A stretch of DNA of 64,000 nt from Diphasiastrum complanatum (taxonomy: Eukaryota; Streptophyta; Lycopodiopsida; Lycopodiales; Lycopodiaceae): assembly GCA_029204225.1 (NCBI GenBank), contig CM055093.1, forward strand, positions 34,546,525 through 34,610,524. Direction: 5' to 3'. Below, piece by piece: positions 24,381 to 36,122 of the stretch. Every line of letters begins with the position of its first letter. The stretch's first letter is position 1. Below the pieces are notes generated by a model that saw only the letters and a program-made list of their open reading frames with translations, did not search any database and had not been told where the DNA came from. A program made the translations under genes and the position numbers.

Positions 24381-25442
24381 TCAGTAGGAGCAGATTTTGT
24401 CATTAGAGTTGCAGCGTCCAACGAAAATGCCATCTGGGTAACCTCCAGCTCTGTTGAGATATGACATGAACTCAATTGGACAAGTGCTGGTGAAATCATT
24501 TACTTGGGCTTTGTATTTGCAGGCCAAGGTGTTGAATGCAGTACAGCAGCTGGACCTTTCGTAAGCAGGACCTTGGCACACTCCAGTGATGGAAGAGTAG
24601 TCCACCTTGGCAAAGTTTGTAGTGCATTGAGCTGCAGCCCAAATACGAGAACATCACTCAAATCACTCGAATGTGTATGCAACAGAATGTGTCTGGAAAT
24701 TGAAATAGGTGATGAATTGATGGAACTTAAATGTGAATCTAGCAAAAGAGAAAAGGTTACAGCTAGTAAGTATGAAAGGTTAGCATATTCTTGAATCAGA
24801 GAACAATGTACCTGCAACAGTAGATGTAAAATGACCACCGTCGACAGCGTCCGCCAGGCGTCGTGATTCATGGCTCTGTTGGTAATTGGATTCTAAACCT
24901 GCAAAACCAGCAACCGATTGTTCTTTATAAATCTGCAAATGGGATTGTAATTGTTGAAAGCTGTTTACTTGTTGATTTATAGATTTTTTGCAAGTTTTGC
25001 TTTGATGCCAGCACCTTAATAAGTAACCTTCAAGGAAAACTTTCATCACAAAGCTCCAATCCATATGAGATTCTGCTAATATTTTCACTAAGCGAAAAGA
25101 GCGCAACAAAGTGCTTCAAATTCCAATATCCAGCTGAAAATTGGAGTACTGAATGAAGGCGAGTTTATAAGCCACAAGCATCAAAGACTCAGACGATGCT
25201 GCCACCAATTACAAATTCGCAACTACAGTACAAGCTACCCTTCTCATTGCTTTGAGGGGCTTGTATCACTTTCGAATTGTACAACAAATCAAATAACCAG
25301 ACACAAGTATTGGCTTGTTTGTGGCTCTGTTGACAGTACTTAGACGGGATCAGTTCAAAATCCAAAGGCACTCACTGCATGAGGAGGGCTGAAGAGCTAC
25401 GAGCCAAAGCAAGATGGGAATGCACCATGTCGGTCGCTGCAT
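24381..25442 (-). CDS. LORELEI-like (LLG) secreted cysteine-rich protein without a GPI-anchor tail
   Basis: Three exons join in frame: 25442-25376, 24898-24812 and 24631-24381, all with GT-AG introns, giving 134 residues. Exon 1 is a clear signal peptide (MQRPTWCIPILLWLVALQPS). Exon 2 is a short linker with SRRLADAV. Exon 3 carries the modified eight-cysteine module of the LORELEI/LLG family: QCTTNF, an ITGVCQGPAY block, SSCCTAF, LACKY, ND..STC, a MSYLN..GGYPDGIF segment, GRC and KIC. LLG proteins are land-plant cell-surface co-receptors that chaperone FERONIA-type receptor kinases and bind RALF peptides. They are normally about 160-170 residues and GPI-anchored. Here a stop falls two residues after the eighth cysteine, with no hydrophobic tail and no GT donor visible nearby. 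The product should therefore be soluble and secreted. Family assignment is strong; function as a co-receptor is inferred. Confidence 0.85.
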
Positions 25443-26123
25443 TCTGTACCGATCCTGTGTTCTAACCACTCAAAAGAAACACTTGGGAGAAACAATTCAC
25501 TTCCAAAACTACAGAAAGTCTGTGCCTGATTCACTCCTTGCAGGAAAACTGAGCAAAACTCCTACGTATATATAATACCACAAAACTATACCACCATGAG
25601 CATGATCAGCTTATGCTAAAACTAAGTATCAAGAATCAAGATCATATAGTTGAATTATGAGTACAATATAAATATGTACCTTTGAAGCTGTTAGGCAGAT
25701 CCCGCATCTGTCTTGGTTGTCACCGCTTGAAGCAGTAAAGGCATCAGTAATGGGCTGCCCGCCTAATACACTTGAATTGCACAATGCAGTGCTAGTACCA
25801 AGCACATATACTGATCACAAGTGGTAAGTACACTCCAGCTACAGCTACACCCACCACAACATTAACTGCTATCAATAAGTACAGGACTGTCGGTTGCATC
25901 GTGCCTCTTGGGATGAATGCATGGTCATGTCAGTCTCTAATGGTGACTTTTGAGCTGATCACATGACAAGCCACTCATGAGCAGCTCAGTGGCAGCTGCT
26001 GATGGGTCATGATATGTATTACGGATAGTGCCCATTGTACTTTCTCACAGAGAATTGTGTTGATATTATTTGAAGCAAAGGCTTGCCAGCCTTGAGCCCC
26101 CTGCCTTGCCTAATGCCAGACTC
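25443..26123. other. 5' flank of the LLG-like gene
   Basis: A TATATATAATA stretch near 25568-25578 on the plus strand reads TATTATATATA in gene orientation, about 125 bp above the start codon, and could be a TATA box. No other gene is recognised. Confidence 0.35.
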
Positions 26124-26304
26124 CAGTGTTGGGGAAACGTTTTTTGAGCATTTTTTTGTGAAGGTGTGAGTTATTTTACGGACTATTTACTCGTAAAAGG
26201 GTGTATTTGCCTACATAAAAAATCGGCCTTTTTTTTCATGAAGTCAATTTTTGAGGAAAGATGCTGGTTTCATTTCTATACTTTGCCGGCCTTCCCAAAC
26301 ACTG
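26124..26304. mobile_element. hAT-like MITE 1 (TIR CAGTGTTKGGGAA)
   Basis: 181 bp. The left end CAGTGTTGGGGAAACG and the reverse complement of the right end CAGTGTTTGGGAAGGC form imperfect terminal inverted repeats starting CAG, as in hAT elements. Internal sequence is similar to the next element. An 8-bp target duplication is not clear. Confidence 0.5.
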
Positions 26305-26363
26305 CATAATGCCTTGCTAATGCTCAAATATATGTGATTGTTTCTATGTCATCCAACTTCCAA

Positions 26364-26554
26364 GAGTGTTTCGGAAACCTTTTTTGGGTTATCCTCAAAA
26401 AGCCTACATTGTTTGAAGCTTAGCTTCATGATTTTATACTACTAATAAAAGGCTTTATGTGCCTGTGTAAAAAATCACCAAATTTTTCGTGATGCCCATT
26501 TTTGAAAAAAGATGGCGGTCTCATTCCTTTACTTTGCAGGCTTTCCGAACATTG
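26364..26554. mobile_element. hAT-like MITE 2, related to its neighbour
   Basis: The ends GAGTGTTTCGGAAACC and (reverse complement) CAATGTTCGGAAAGCC match the neighbouring MITE at 26124. The interior shares GATGCYNRTTTYATTYCTWT and GTAAAAAATC-type segments, showing one diverged family. Confidence 0.45.
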
Positions 26555-27650
26555 ATCCAGGACCACCCCGCACCGCCGGTACTCAAAAAACTTGATAAAG
26601 TCTTGGACATCGACAATCAAAATTGGCATGTCAGAGATTAGTTTCGAACTTTGTGGCCTTTTTTACTTTAAAATGACAATGTAATGCTTTCATTGATAAA
26701 TCTTAGATTTGTTAGTTGTATACTATTGTTTTACTGCGCTTATTGAAGTAATGTGATGTTTTTAAAAGATTGACTTTAAATCGCTTTACGAGCATTGTCT
26801 AGGCATTATCCTCTACCTCAATACATTCTCACATGTAGATTTTGACATGTGATAGCAAGGCCAAATAATGTGCCACAAGGTATGTGCCTGAATTTGTCCC
26901 ATAAGGAACCATTGCTTTGAAAATGGCTTATATAATGTGTGAGCGCACAACATGGAAACATTATTGCTAAATGGAGTGAATCTCTAAGTTGGTGTTTCCT
27001 CACAATTGTGATGTCATAGAAAGCAAACATGACTCAGTTCTAAGAACATTCTTGCTCAAGAGCTACAAGACTATGTTTCAACCATAGGAAAGTTGTTTGT
27101 AGAATTAGAAGAAAATAGTTCTGGTCAAGTGTGGAGAAAGTAGCACCCACAAGTTTGCAAAATTGTAAAATGAAAGCTTACAACTCGATGTGGAGCAGTT
27201 TGTTAGCATAACGACCTAGGAATCCTCAAATATAGTCTCAATGACATTGCTAAGCTATCTATAGCATCACACGACACAAAAATTGCTTCATTAGAGTGCA
27301 AGAACATTGCTATCAAAGTTTTTATGAGATATCTAGCTTTCTCAAACTGGAATTGCTCTTGAATCACCTATAAATCACCAATTCACTTGTCATAAAGCAT
27401 GACTAACTCATAAAGGACTAAACAAAATCAATGGTTGTGACAGACGAATTAAAAAACAGTGGTGATCAGAGAAAGTTATGAAATCATTTTTCTCATAGTT
27501 TCTTGATTGTCATTACTTGAGTTCAATGTTAGGAGATATTTCTCCACTAAATCTTATGTTTTCTCTCCTCAAGGATAGGGTTCACCTGGTGTTAGCATCA
27601 AATTGCACCTAAAACGATTGAAATTGGAACAACAATAGATTTCCAACACA
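26555..27650. other. non-coding stretch
   Basis: Nothing recognisable on either strand. Confidence 0.4.
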
Positions 27651-27790
27651 CATTAGAGGAGTTCTATTTTTTAAAACAACCCTTTCAGAAGAGGCATTTA
27701 TTTTCATGTTTTTTATTTCATCCAACATGTGGCCCAATCAAAATGCATATATTTGAAATCTATGTAACGTAGTCATTCAAATTAAGAAAT
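27651..27790. mobile_element. one-ended copy of the CATTAGAGGAGTT MITE family
   Basis: It begins CATTAGAGGAGTTCTATTTT and shares the interior GGCCCAATCAAAA and TTTGAAATCTATGTAAC segments with the copies at 35063 and 58386. The opposite terminal repeat is not visible. Confidence 0.55.
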
Positions 27791-28599
27791 AGAAAATTTT
27801 CAATTGATTTTAGTTTGTAGCATGGAAGCATTCCATTGGTTGGCTTTGCCTATCCTAAACGTGCTAGTATCCCCGATATTGAAGTACATTATTTTGGACC
27901 TTACTTGAGCCTATTTATGACTCCCAAGAGAGATTGATTGATTATAGCTTGAATGCAAAACTAGATGACAAAAACTTGATCTAGATTAGCAATTCTACAC
28001 ACATCAACCAAGAGCAATCAAAAAAGTATTGATCCACATGAAGATCCGACCCCCACACACCCACATGTGGTACGACCTCCAATATGACCTGAAATCCTAA
28101 ATTGTCAGAGAACAAGTTATCTTATCATTTGGATCACAAAAAAATACAAGTATTGCTCTCAAAAATTCTAAAGCATTACTATGGAGTGATGATTGTATGT
28201 ACAAAAGCTCTTCCCCACCTCAAGGCAGGTGAAAATCTAGCATGTAATAAGAAAGTTGATGGACCATTTTTGCCTTAATTTGCCAATCTAACCTAACCCT
28301 TGAGTTTTTCCCAGCTGGTGGCTAGGTAGATCAACCACCTCTATGATTCAAGGAATTTGGCCCTATAATTTAGGAATTATGACCAAACAAGCCTAACTAA
28401 CCCTATGAATGAGATCTAAACTACTTTGACCGCACATGACACATGTCAACATGGATTCACACATGTGGGACCCACCTATGTACAATCTACATAGGTTTGA
28501 TCAAGCTAGATTTGCCAATTTTGGGCAATTTCTCACACTCCTCAAATTTAACTTGATCTCTCTACGACTCTCTTGCTTATAGTTTGGAAGTCTGAATGG
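27791..28599. other. flank upstream of Gypsy family G copy 2, unresolved
   Basis: Expected to hold the leader or LTR of the plus-strand Gypsy copy. No partner LTR or primer site could be assigned. No gene seen. Confidence 0.3.
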
Positions 28600-30440
28600 A
28601 TTGATGAATGCATGAGAGATGTCACTCTCCTCACGGGCCTTTCCTTCCTTGGCCAAAGAATTTGAGCCTGATATTATTCATAGAATTGTTTGTGGTTGTG
28701 GACGATTTGGACTATTATCAAAGATTTGTGAATTAAAAAAATGGGTACGTAGATCTTAGAATCTTATCTTCAAAAATTTATGGATTTATGGAGCAAAGTT
28801 CCATCATTCAATTCAAAACTGGCACTTTGGCAGTTTATCCTAGGTCTGCCAGCTGATTATTAGAATGAATGTAAGCAAAACGTGCTTCAGACTTTCGAAG
28901 ACATTGTATGAGTGATGGAAGCTTATGATTCCACCGTTGTGACATTCAGAAAGCAGTTTCTAGCTAATTTATTGGGTTCCAACCAAAAAATAAAATAAAA
29001 ACCGAGTTCGTGACAAAAAGCAAGTCAAATATTTTGATGAACTGGATCAAATGGCATTAGAATTTAATTAAAAGAAGTAGATGTCCTAAAAGAAGGCCAA
29101 GAAGGCAAATGTGTGTTTTGTCTACAATAATCCTAGACATGTAATGAGGTTATGCTCAGAGTGAAAGAAACCTATAGCTCAAGTCATTGAGATGCTAGGT
29201 AAAGGAAATTTAAAATTGAAAGCTAATTAGGTTAATTGTAAGTGTGAATGTTCATTCAGTACTGCTTCATTACTGCCTAATAAATAATTTTGTTTGAAAG
29301 ACACAGTTAAAGGACAGGAAGTTAGTATATTGGTGGATAGTGATTCAACTCATAATTTTGTTAACTCTTGTCTTGTGTAGGAAACTGAAGCCAATGATCA
29401 TAGGTATAAGGTATATCTAGCTTCAAGTGTGGAGTTGGAGACTTGGAATGTCAGAGTTCTAAAGCTCCCAGTTTGGATTCAAGACTACAAAGAGTTGATT
29501 GGTTTTCATGTTTTAGATTTAGCACGTATAGATATGATTCTAGGATATGAATGTTTATTCAATACATCTCTTGATATTGATTTTGAGAAGCATGTGCTAT
29601 TATTTAAAGGGTAATGAAGTAGTTACTCTATTTGGAGACAGATACGTACATCCTTCTAGGATGAAATCATTTGCTAATGTATTGAAATTTTTGATTCACA
29701 ATATGAAGGCTGATTTTTTGTTTGCCAAACCCGTTCTAGATTTTTCTGAAATGCATCTAAGTAGTTGTGAATGTCTTAAATTAAAGATGGAGGCTTTTAG
29801 ATGTGCGTGGATTACAAGGGGTTGAATAAAGTAATTATTAAAAATAAATATCCATTGCCACAAATGGATCATTGGTGGATCGATTAGGTGGAGCTAAATA
29901 CTTCACAAAAATAGATCTCAGAACCATGTGTGAGAGATTTCAACTAGTTTACTCAAATTTGCTACATTCACCCCGGAAGGGTTGAAGATAGAAGAGAGTA
30001 AGGTCAAGACAGTGCATGAGTGGCCAATACCGAAGACGGTTAGAGAAGTTAAACCTTTTCTCAATTTTACTATTTTCTTTTGGAAGTTGATTGAGGATTA
30101 CCTCTTAATAATCTAATTAAAAAAAAAAGTTAATAAAAAAAAGAAGAGAGGTCAACCTAGTCTGTCTATTGAGTGTAATGAAGAACTCAATCAATGTTTT
30201 GAAAAAAACTCAAACATATGGTTGCTTCAGCTCCTATTTTACAGTTTTGAATCTAGATTTATCTTACGTTGTACAAACTGACACAAGTGATTTGGCGATA
30301 GAAGTGGTTCTTTTACAAAATGATAGGTCGATATCGTTTGAAAGCAAGAAAATTATTGGACCTCAACTGTGTTATACAACTCAAGAGAAGGAGTTATTTG
30401 TTGTGATTTATGCACTTAAAACCTGTGGCATTACCTTGTG
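28600..30440 (+). pseudogene. decayed Gypsy element (family G, copy 2)
   Basis: Broken plus-strand frames follow the same order as the minus copy at 14-17 kb. Gag pieces (28770-29000, AYDSTVV shared with the other copy) come first, then a protease around 29330-29620 with LVDSDSTHNF and MILGYECLFN. An RT piece at 29800-29940 (NKYPLPQMD, YFTKIDLR) follows. The RT end and RNase H at 30169-30440 read DTSDLAIEVVLLQNDRSI and TTQEKELFVVIYAL. The protease triplet Asp-Ser-Gly reads Asp-Ser-Asp. There are many stops and frameshifts. It ends abruptly at about 30440 against Copia RT. Confidence 0.8.
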
Positions 30441-30449
30441 AAGGCAGAT

Positions 30450-31341
30450 ATTTCAAAGCACTTCTAAATATTGGACCTAGGAGAAGCAAAGTGCTACCTA
30501 GGCTTATAGATTGATAGAGATCTTCGGGATGGGAGATTGTATCTACACCAGTCAAGATACATTCAGAAGATCATTGATGATTTCGATATGACAAACTGCA
30601 AGGGAGTAAATACTCCAATGGTTTCTGGCACAGTGCTGACAAATGAAGACTGTCCCAGAGATGAAGTAGAATGGCAAGCAATGGAGCATAAGCCTTATAG
30701 AAGGCTTATCGGTTCTTTGATGTACTTGGCAGACAATACGCGACCAGACATTGCTTACACAGTGTTCAGACTGAGCCAATTCAATATCAATCCAGGTCCA
30801 ACACACTAGAAGATCGCCAAGAGAATCCTGCAATATCTGCAGAACACAATGGCCTATGCTATTGTCGGGATGCAGGATTGAATCCTACAGTGATGCAAGC
30901 TGGGCGTCCCTGAAAGATGATAGTAAAAGCGTCTCAGGAGGATGCACCATAGCAGCCAATGCGGCTGTTATCTAGATCAGCAGAAGGCAGACAATAATTG
31001 CCCAATCATCTTGTGAGGCAGAATATGTTGTTGTAGCCAAAATGACCAATGAGCTGACATGGGTCAGGCAGTTCCTAGATGGACTAGGACGAAGCAACGA
31101 TGAACCGTTGATCCTGCACATGGACAACACCTCTGCTATTCATCTAACAAAAGACCTAGTGTTTCATTCCAGAACGAAGCACAACGCCATCAAGTATCAC
31201 TTGATCAGGGATTTGGTAGAGAAGGATGCCTTCATACCGACAAAGCAGAAGGTAGCTGATATCTTTACAAAGGCATTGGATAAGGCAATGTTCGAAAGAG
31301 AGAGAGAGCCAGCTTGGGAATCAGAAAAATACACGGTTTAA
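30450..31341 (+). pseudogene. Copia reverse transcriptase C-terminus and RNase H
   Basis: It contains DLGEAKCYLGL, the YIQKIIDDFDM thumb segment, RLIGSLMYLADNTRPDIAY, the RNase H start SYSDASW, SSCEAEY, MDNTSAIHL, a HSRTKHNAIKYHLIRD block and ADIFTKALDK. Stops break it at about 30500, 30808 and 30972. It is a 3' fragment. What follows (to about 31600) is probably its 3' LTR but could not be bounded. It is a different Copia lineage from family A. Confidence 0.85.
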
Positions 31342-31989
31342 GAGAAAGCTAAAGAAACATTGAGTTTATCTAATCTAGCATAATATTTGTATTGGATCAG
31401 AGACAAAGATGCAAAGAGTCCTAAACGCAACACTTAGTGATGTGTGTATCAAGGACGTAAGATAGTTCTAGCAGTAGCTAGTTCCATTCGTGAGAAGAGA
31501 ATACCTCTCTCACGCCGACGCGCTGATTTGGGAAACAGACAGTGCTTAAGAAAGAATTTCTGATGTACACTCGATTTTGATAATATATACGAGCTACACC
31601 TTTTCTACTCAATGCGCAATTTTTGAATGTTGTGATGCTTGTCAGTAAGTGGTTCATAACCTTCATAGATTGTGATTAGCTTGTGAAGCACGCGGTTACG
31701 TCCGCTATTGTTTTGTGCTCGCCTTCATTATTGACTTGTATATTTCATTATACTTAAATCTGTTTACAACTCTGTTTGGTTCTGCATTTATATTTGTGTC
31801 AATACTGCAATGCTTTTTAACATTATGTTTGGCTATCTAATTGCTTTGTCTGACTGTCTGCTCTTCACTTCTGCTATGACCGCGCATTAAAGGCTTTAAA
31901 ATTATCATATTCTTCTGTTCGCATACTAAGTCACCAGTAGTGCACGCACCGAGAGAATTGAAGGGCTCTCTCTCACATATTCTCCGACA

Positions 31990-32002
31990 TGTTATCAGAG
32001 CC
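31990..32002 (+). promoter_or_regulatory. primer binding site of Copia family A copy 2
   Basis: TGTTATCAGAGCC directly follows LTR end TCTCCGACA. It has one mismatch to the initiator-Met tRNA site. Confidence 0.8.
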
Positions 32003-32193
32003 TAAAATATCAAAATTTGTCTGATTCTTTAAGGGGTTTTATTTTAGAGCTATTTCTATAGCCTGATAAGCTTCCAAAGAAACAAGACTCTACTAGTTGA
32101 TAGAGTAATTGTCTTCTTGTTCTGTAATTTTGCACCAGATTTTTATACTCAAGTCACTAATAGCTACTCCTATCACCTAGACTAATACTTCAC

Positions 32194-33400
32194 ATGGATT
32201 CCCAAGGGAAAGCCAATCCTATCATGGACAAGCTTGATGGAGCTAATTGCCAAATGTGGAAATTTTAAAATGAGAACTGTGCTAATGACTAAGGAGTTGT
32301 ATAACATTGTTACAGGTGCAGAGGTGAAACTCGAAGCTGACGACGCAGCAATCTCCAAATGGAAGCTAAAGGATGGCAAAGCATTTGAGCTAATCATCCT
32401 CAACATTTCGGACACTACATCTCAGGAAGAAATTTTACTCCCTCAAGATGCCAAATGGTGATTCCCTGCAGAATTACATCAACTACTTCAAGAACCTACT
32501 GAAGCAAATGGTAGTTGTCAGATCTATCATAGACAATCAAGATGCAGTAATGCAACTGCTTAGAAGCTTGCCAAGCTCATACGACAGCTAGGTGATGATC
32601 ATCACGACGCATCTAGAGCTGACTCTTTCAAGAGTCATTGCAATGTTGTTGCAGGAAGACATGCGGAGGAATGAAGCCTCTAGTTCCTTAGCTGATTCTC
32701 ACGCCTCATACACCAACAAAGGCATGACTAAGTAGAAGAAGAAGAAAGACTCGAAGCAATCAAAGCAAGACTAGAAACCACCATAGCACAAAGAATAGTC
32801 AAATATGCAAACTAAGAAGAAGTTGTTCTGCAGATACTACAAGAGAAACAACCACGAGATTCAAGAATGCTCGATACTACAAGCAAAGAAAACAACAAAG
32901 GACAGTCAAATCAAGTGTCCAATGCAGTTATAGAAGCTCCATAGCCCGGTCAAGAAGCAGATCATGATGCTTTCATGACTAGCCATCAAGGAGCATCCAA
33001 CGACAGTTCTTGGTTCTTGGATTCTGGTGCCACTCAGCATATGACCAGCCTCATTGGTTGTTTCAAGTCCTATACACCCTACAGTACCAACAAATACGTT
33101 CACCTTGGCGATAATAACACCCAGCTATTAAACGTAAAGGTACTGTAAGATTAAACTTTGCAAATGATCAATCTAAGCTACTTTCTAAAGTCCTATATGT
33201 ACCCAATCTGTCTACAAATTTGCTCTCTATAAGCAGAATCACAGATCTAGGACATAAAGTAGAACTCGAATGTGATCAATGCAAAGTAGTTGATAGGACA
33301 GGCAAGATCCTAGCACTCGAAAAGAGACATGGATACTTGTATATATTAAGTCATTGTTTAACTACCTCTAGTTAGGCACTCAGTACTTCTATTCAAGCAA
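32194..33400 (+). pseudogene. gag and protease of Copia family A copy 2
   Basis: The ATG at 32194 opens MDSQGKANPIMDKLDGANCQ, almost the same as the gag start of the 7.3-kb copy. A stop soon after WKF and later stops interrupt gag. A degenerate zinc knuckle lies near 32825-32880. The protease at about 33000-33110 reads SSWFLDSGATQHMTSLIGCF with the catalytic Asp-Ser-Gly intact, followed by the LYVPNLSTNLLSI segment before integrase. Confidence 0.8.
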
Positions 33401-34340
33401 ATAAAAGTTTACTTTGGCATTATGGACTTGGTCAGTTGAATCATGCTTCTGTACAACAAATGTCTAAACATTCTAGGTCTTGATCTAGACTATCCTGATA
33501 TTAAAGTCGAGTTACCTATCTGTCAAGACTATTTAGTTGGTAAACAGACTAGGAAACCATTTAGATCAAGCCATCAGCATACTACTAGAGGATTGTTCGA
33601 TGTTGTACATTCAGACATTTGTGGCCCGATGAAGAATCCTTCTCTGATGGATGCAAAGTATTTCATAACTTTTGTTGATGAATTCTTCAGAAGGATTATG
33701 GTGTACTTTATTGAGAAGAAATTAGAAGCTTTAAATTGCTTCAAAATTCTCAAGGAGCATGCAAAAAAAGAGACTGGAAGGACGATCAAAGCCCTGAGGT
33801 CTAACAATGGTGAAGAGTACATCTATACTGAATTTAAGGAGTATTGCCAGAGCCAAGGCATTGAGCAGCAATTCATCACTCCTTCTAGTCCTTAGTCAAA
33901 TGGCTTGGCCGAGAGGAAGAACCGTACTCTGGGTAAATCAGCTAAATGTATGCTAGTGCATGCATCACTGTCCAAGAGCTTCTAAGTCGAAGCTGTCTCC
34001 ACTACAGCTTATGTCCAAAACAGATGTTCAACCAAGGCCCTCTCAGGTAGAACACCCCATGAGGTGTGGACAGACTCTAAGCCTTCTGTGAATAACCAGT
34101 GAGTGTTTGGATGCATCGCCTATGCGCGGATCCTGAAAGATACAAGAAAGAAATTCGACTTCCAAGTGTCTCAAGACCATTTTGATTGGATATACTTTAT
34201 CTGATAACACATACAAGTTGTATGATCCCAATACCCAACAAATCTTGTTCAGCCGGGATACAATCTTTATGGAGGATCAATTCATCAACATTAAAGGGAA
34301 AGATATTGTTCCAGGAGAACCTTTATCGCCTTCCATGGAC
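33400..34340 (+). pseudogene. integrase of Copia family A copy 2
   Basis: It includes a zinc-finger remnant, the GLFDVVHSDICGPM start of the catalytic core, and LRSNNGEEYIYTEFKEYC (second Asp replaced by Asn). A stop falls where the His-Gln-Asn motif lies, then GLAERKNRTLG follows. The C-terminal part reads TYKLYDPNTQQILFSRD. It is inactive by substitution and stops. Confidence 0.8.
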
Positions 34341-34344
34341 ACGA

Positions 34345-34685
34345 CAATTTGAGCTTCAAGCTCAAGCGTTTGTCTAATATGAACATTAAGAAATTTACAG
34401 ATTTTGTTGATGTGGTGTATTCCCTGTTAAGCAATTTGAAAATCCCTATATGTATTTGCGTTTTCTTGGTGCAGCATTTGAAAATATATGCTTCTTCCAT
34501 GTCGAGGTGCAACGTTGTAAATATCTTGTCATCTGCATGTGTCGTGGTCTTCTTTGTGGCGGCTGGTTTGGCACTAAGCCTTGTATGCATCAGGGTTCAC
34601 TTGCAAGATGTTCCCGACCTCCCTCACACGATGACTAAGGTACAAGTTAGTGTTGCAAAACACGCATGGCTGCATGTCCTATTCT
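34345..34685. mobile_element. foreign insert within Copia family A copy 2
   Basis: Between the integrase end and the RT leader the sequence loses Copia similarity for about 340 bp, then returns with Copia linker sequence (SIPPRRSTSAHTA). Its frames have no known similarity and its ends are not defined. Confidence 0.35.
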
Positions 34686-36122
34686 TTTTGTGAATCCACT
34701 ATTTGACAACGAGTCAGACGCAGATGTTGCTGCTACCCAGCAACAAGTCCCAGGAGTGGTTCATCAGTCAATTCCTCCTAGAAGATCAACGAGTGCGCAC
34801 ACAGCCCACAAGATATACTCCTGAGTCTGCATGTCTCTTGATATAGGAACCGACAACAGTCGAAGAGGCACTTAGCCAACCAGACTCTGATCTATGAAGA
34901 AAAGCTATGGACAGAGCGATTGATCAAAGGAAGGCAAGACCGGTAGCACGAGGATTCACTCAGATCCTCAACATTGACTATAGTGAGACTTTCAGTCCTA
35001 TCATATGCTACAGCAGCCGACATTGAAGTGCATCAACTTGATGTGCAAACAGCTTATCTGAACATTAAAGGAGTTCTAATTTCAAAAAAGACCCTTTGTA
35101 AAGATTCTTTTTATATTTTTTCTCAATTTTTTCTTACACATGGACCAATCAAAACAATCAAATTTGAAATCTACGTAACGTAACTTTTTGAGTCCACATT
35201 TTGATTCCACACTAAAAATGACATAACTCTTTAGTGGTAAGTCCGAATTTAGCGAAGTTTAGTGCATTGGAAAGCGCTTGACAAGGGCTTTCCAATGATA
35301 TGTTAGATGACATACTTTTGAGCTACGATTAAAAAGTTATGGCAAGTCAAGAGTATTAATGTTCTAATATTTTAATAATATAATCTACATCTTGCACGAA
35401 TTCTTAAAGGGTCTTTTTGGAGCTCAAAACTCCTCTAATGTGGAGTTATAGAAGAAGACATCTACATGATCCAGCCCAAAGGATATATTTTGGAAGGTAT
35501 GAAGAATCATGTCTGTAAGCTCCATAAGGCACTTTACAACTTGAAACAATCTGCCAGAGCTTGGTTTCAGAGGATCAACACATTCCTCATCCAACAAGGT
35601 TTCCAACCAAGCATTGCTGATTGCAATGTCTATTCCAAGTCGGTGCAGCAATCTTTCATTATCATCACCTTATACGTGGATGTTATGTTGCTTTTTAGCA
35701 ACAATACCAATTTGGTTAAGGATGCTAAACATATGCTATTTTTTGAGTTCGATATGACTGACCTGGGTGAAGCTCACTTCTATTTGGGCATTCAAATCTA
35801 CCAAGACAGAGCGAGACGACTGATGTATATCACTCAACAAAGGTATCTTCACAACGTTCCTGACAGATATAATCTGATGAACTATAAGTTAGCTCACTCA
35901 CCGATGGATCCAGGCTTGAGTTTGTCAAAGGACCAATGTCCCCAGACCAAGCAGCAAGAGGAGCAGATGAGCGAGTATCCTTATCAATTGATACTTGGAT
36001 CTCTCATGTACGCAATGGTCTATACAAGACTTGACATCTCTTTTGCGGTAAGCTCACTCAGCCAATATATGGCTAATCCTGGCATGACACATTGGAAGGC
36101 TCTCATAAGAGTCATGAGGTAG
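34686..36122 (+). pseudogene. reverse transcriptase of Copia family A copy 2, split by a MITE
   Basis: The linker and RT start (34686-35062) are full of stops. RT reaches HQLDVQTAYLN at 35062, is cut by the MITE, and resumes at 35441 with GVI(stop)EEDIYMIQPKGYILEG. The rest is open for over 200 codons (35466-36122): HKALYNLKQSARAWFQ, YVDVMLLFS (YVDD changed to YVDV), LGEAHFYLGIQI and YTRLDISFAVSSLSQYM. The catalytic change would inactivate it. RNase H is absent. Confidence 0.85.
35063..35440. mobile_element. complete MITE with CATTARAGGAGTT terminal inverted repeats, no target duplication
   Basis: 378 bp. Left CATTAAAGGAGTTCTAA and right (reverse complement) CATTAGAGGAGTTTTGA are followed in both arms by CAAAAAAGACCCTTT-like sequence, about 35 bp of imperfect inverted repeat. 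It interrupts Copia RT. The intact family A sequence at 9511-9532 shows the empty site CTGAATGGAG, and the filled site reads CTGAA-element-TGGAG, so no bases are duplicated. Confidence 0.8.

Noticed and set aside
24500-24871. A separate 123-codon frame with a hydrophobic start
   Set aside because: It reads through an LLG intron in the wrong frame. The three-exon model with signal peptide and all eight cysteines explains the same DNA better.
34349-34693. Plus-strand frame with hydrophobic segments, possibly a membrane protein
   Set aside because: It lies in a short foreign insert inside a dead Copia, has no similarity I recognise, and its length is within chance expectation.
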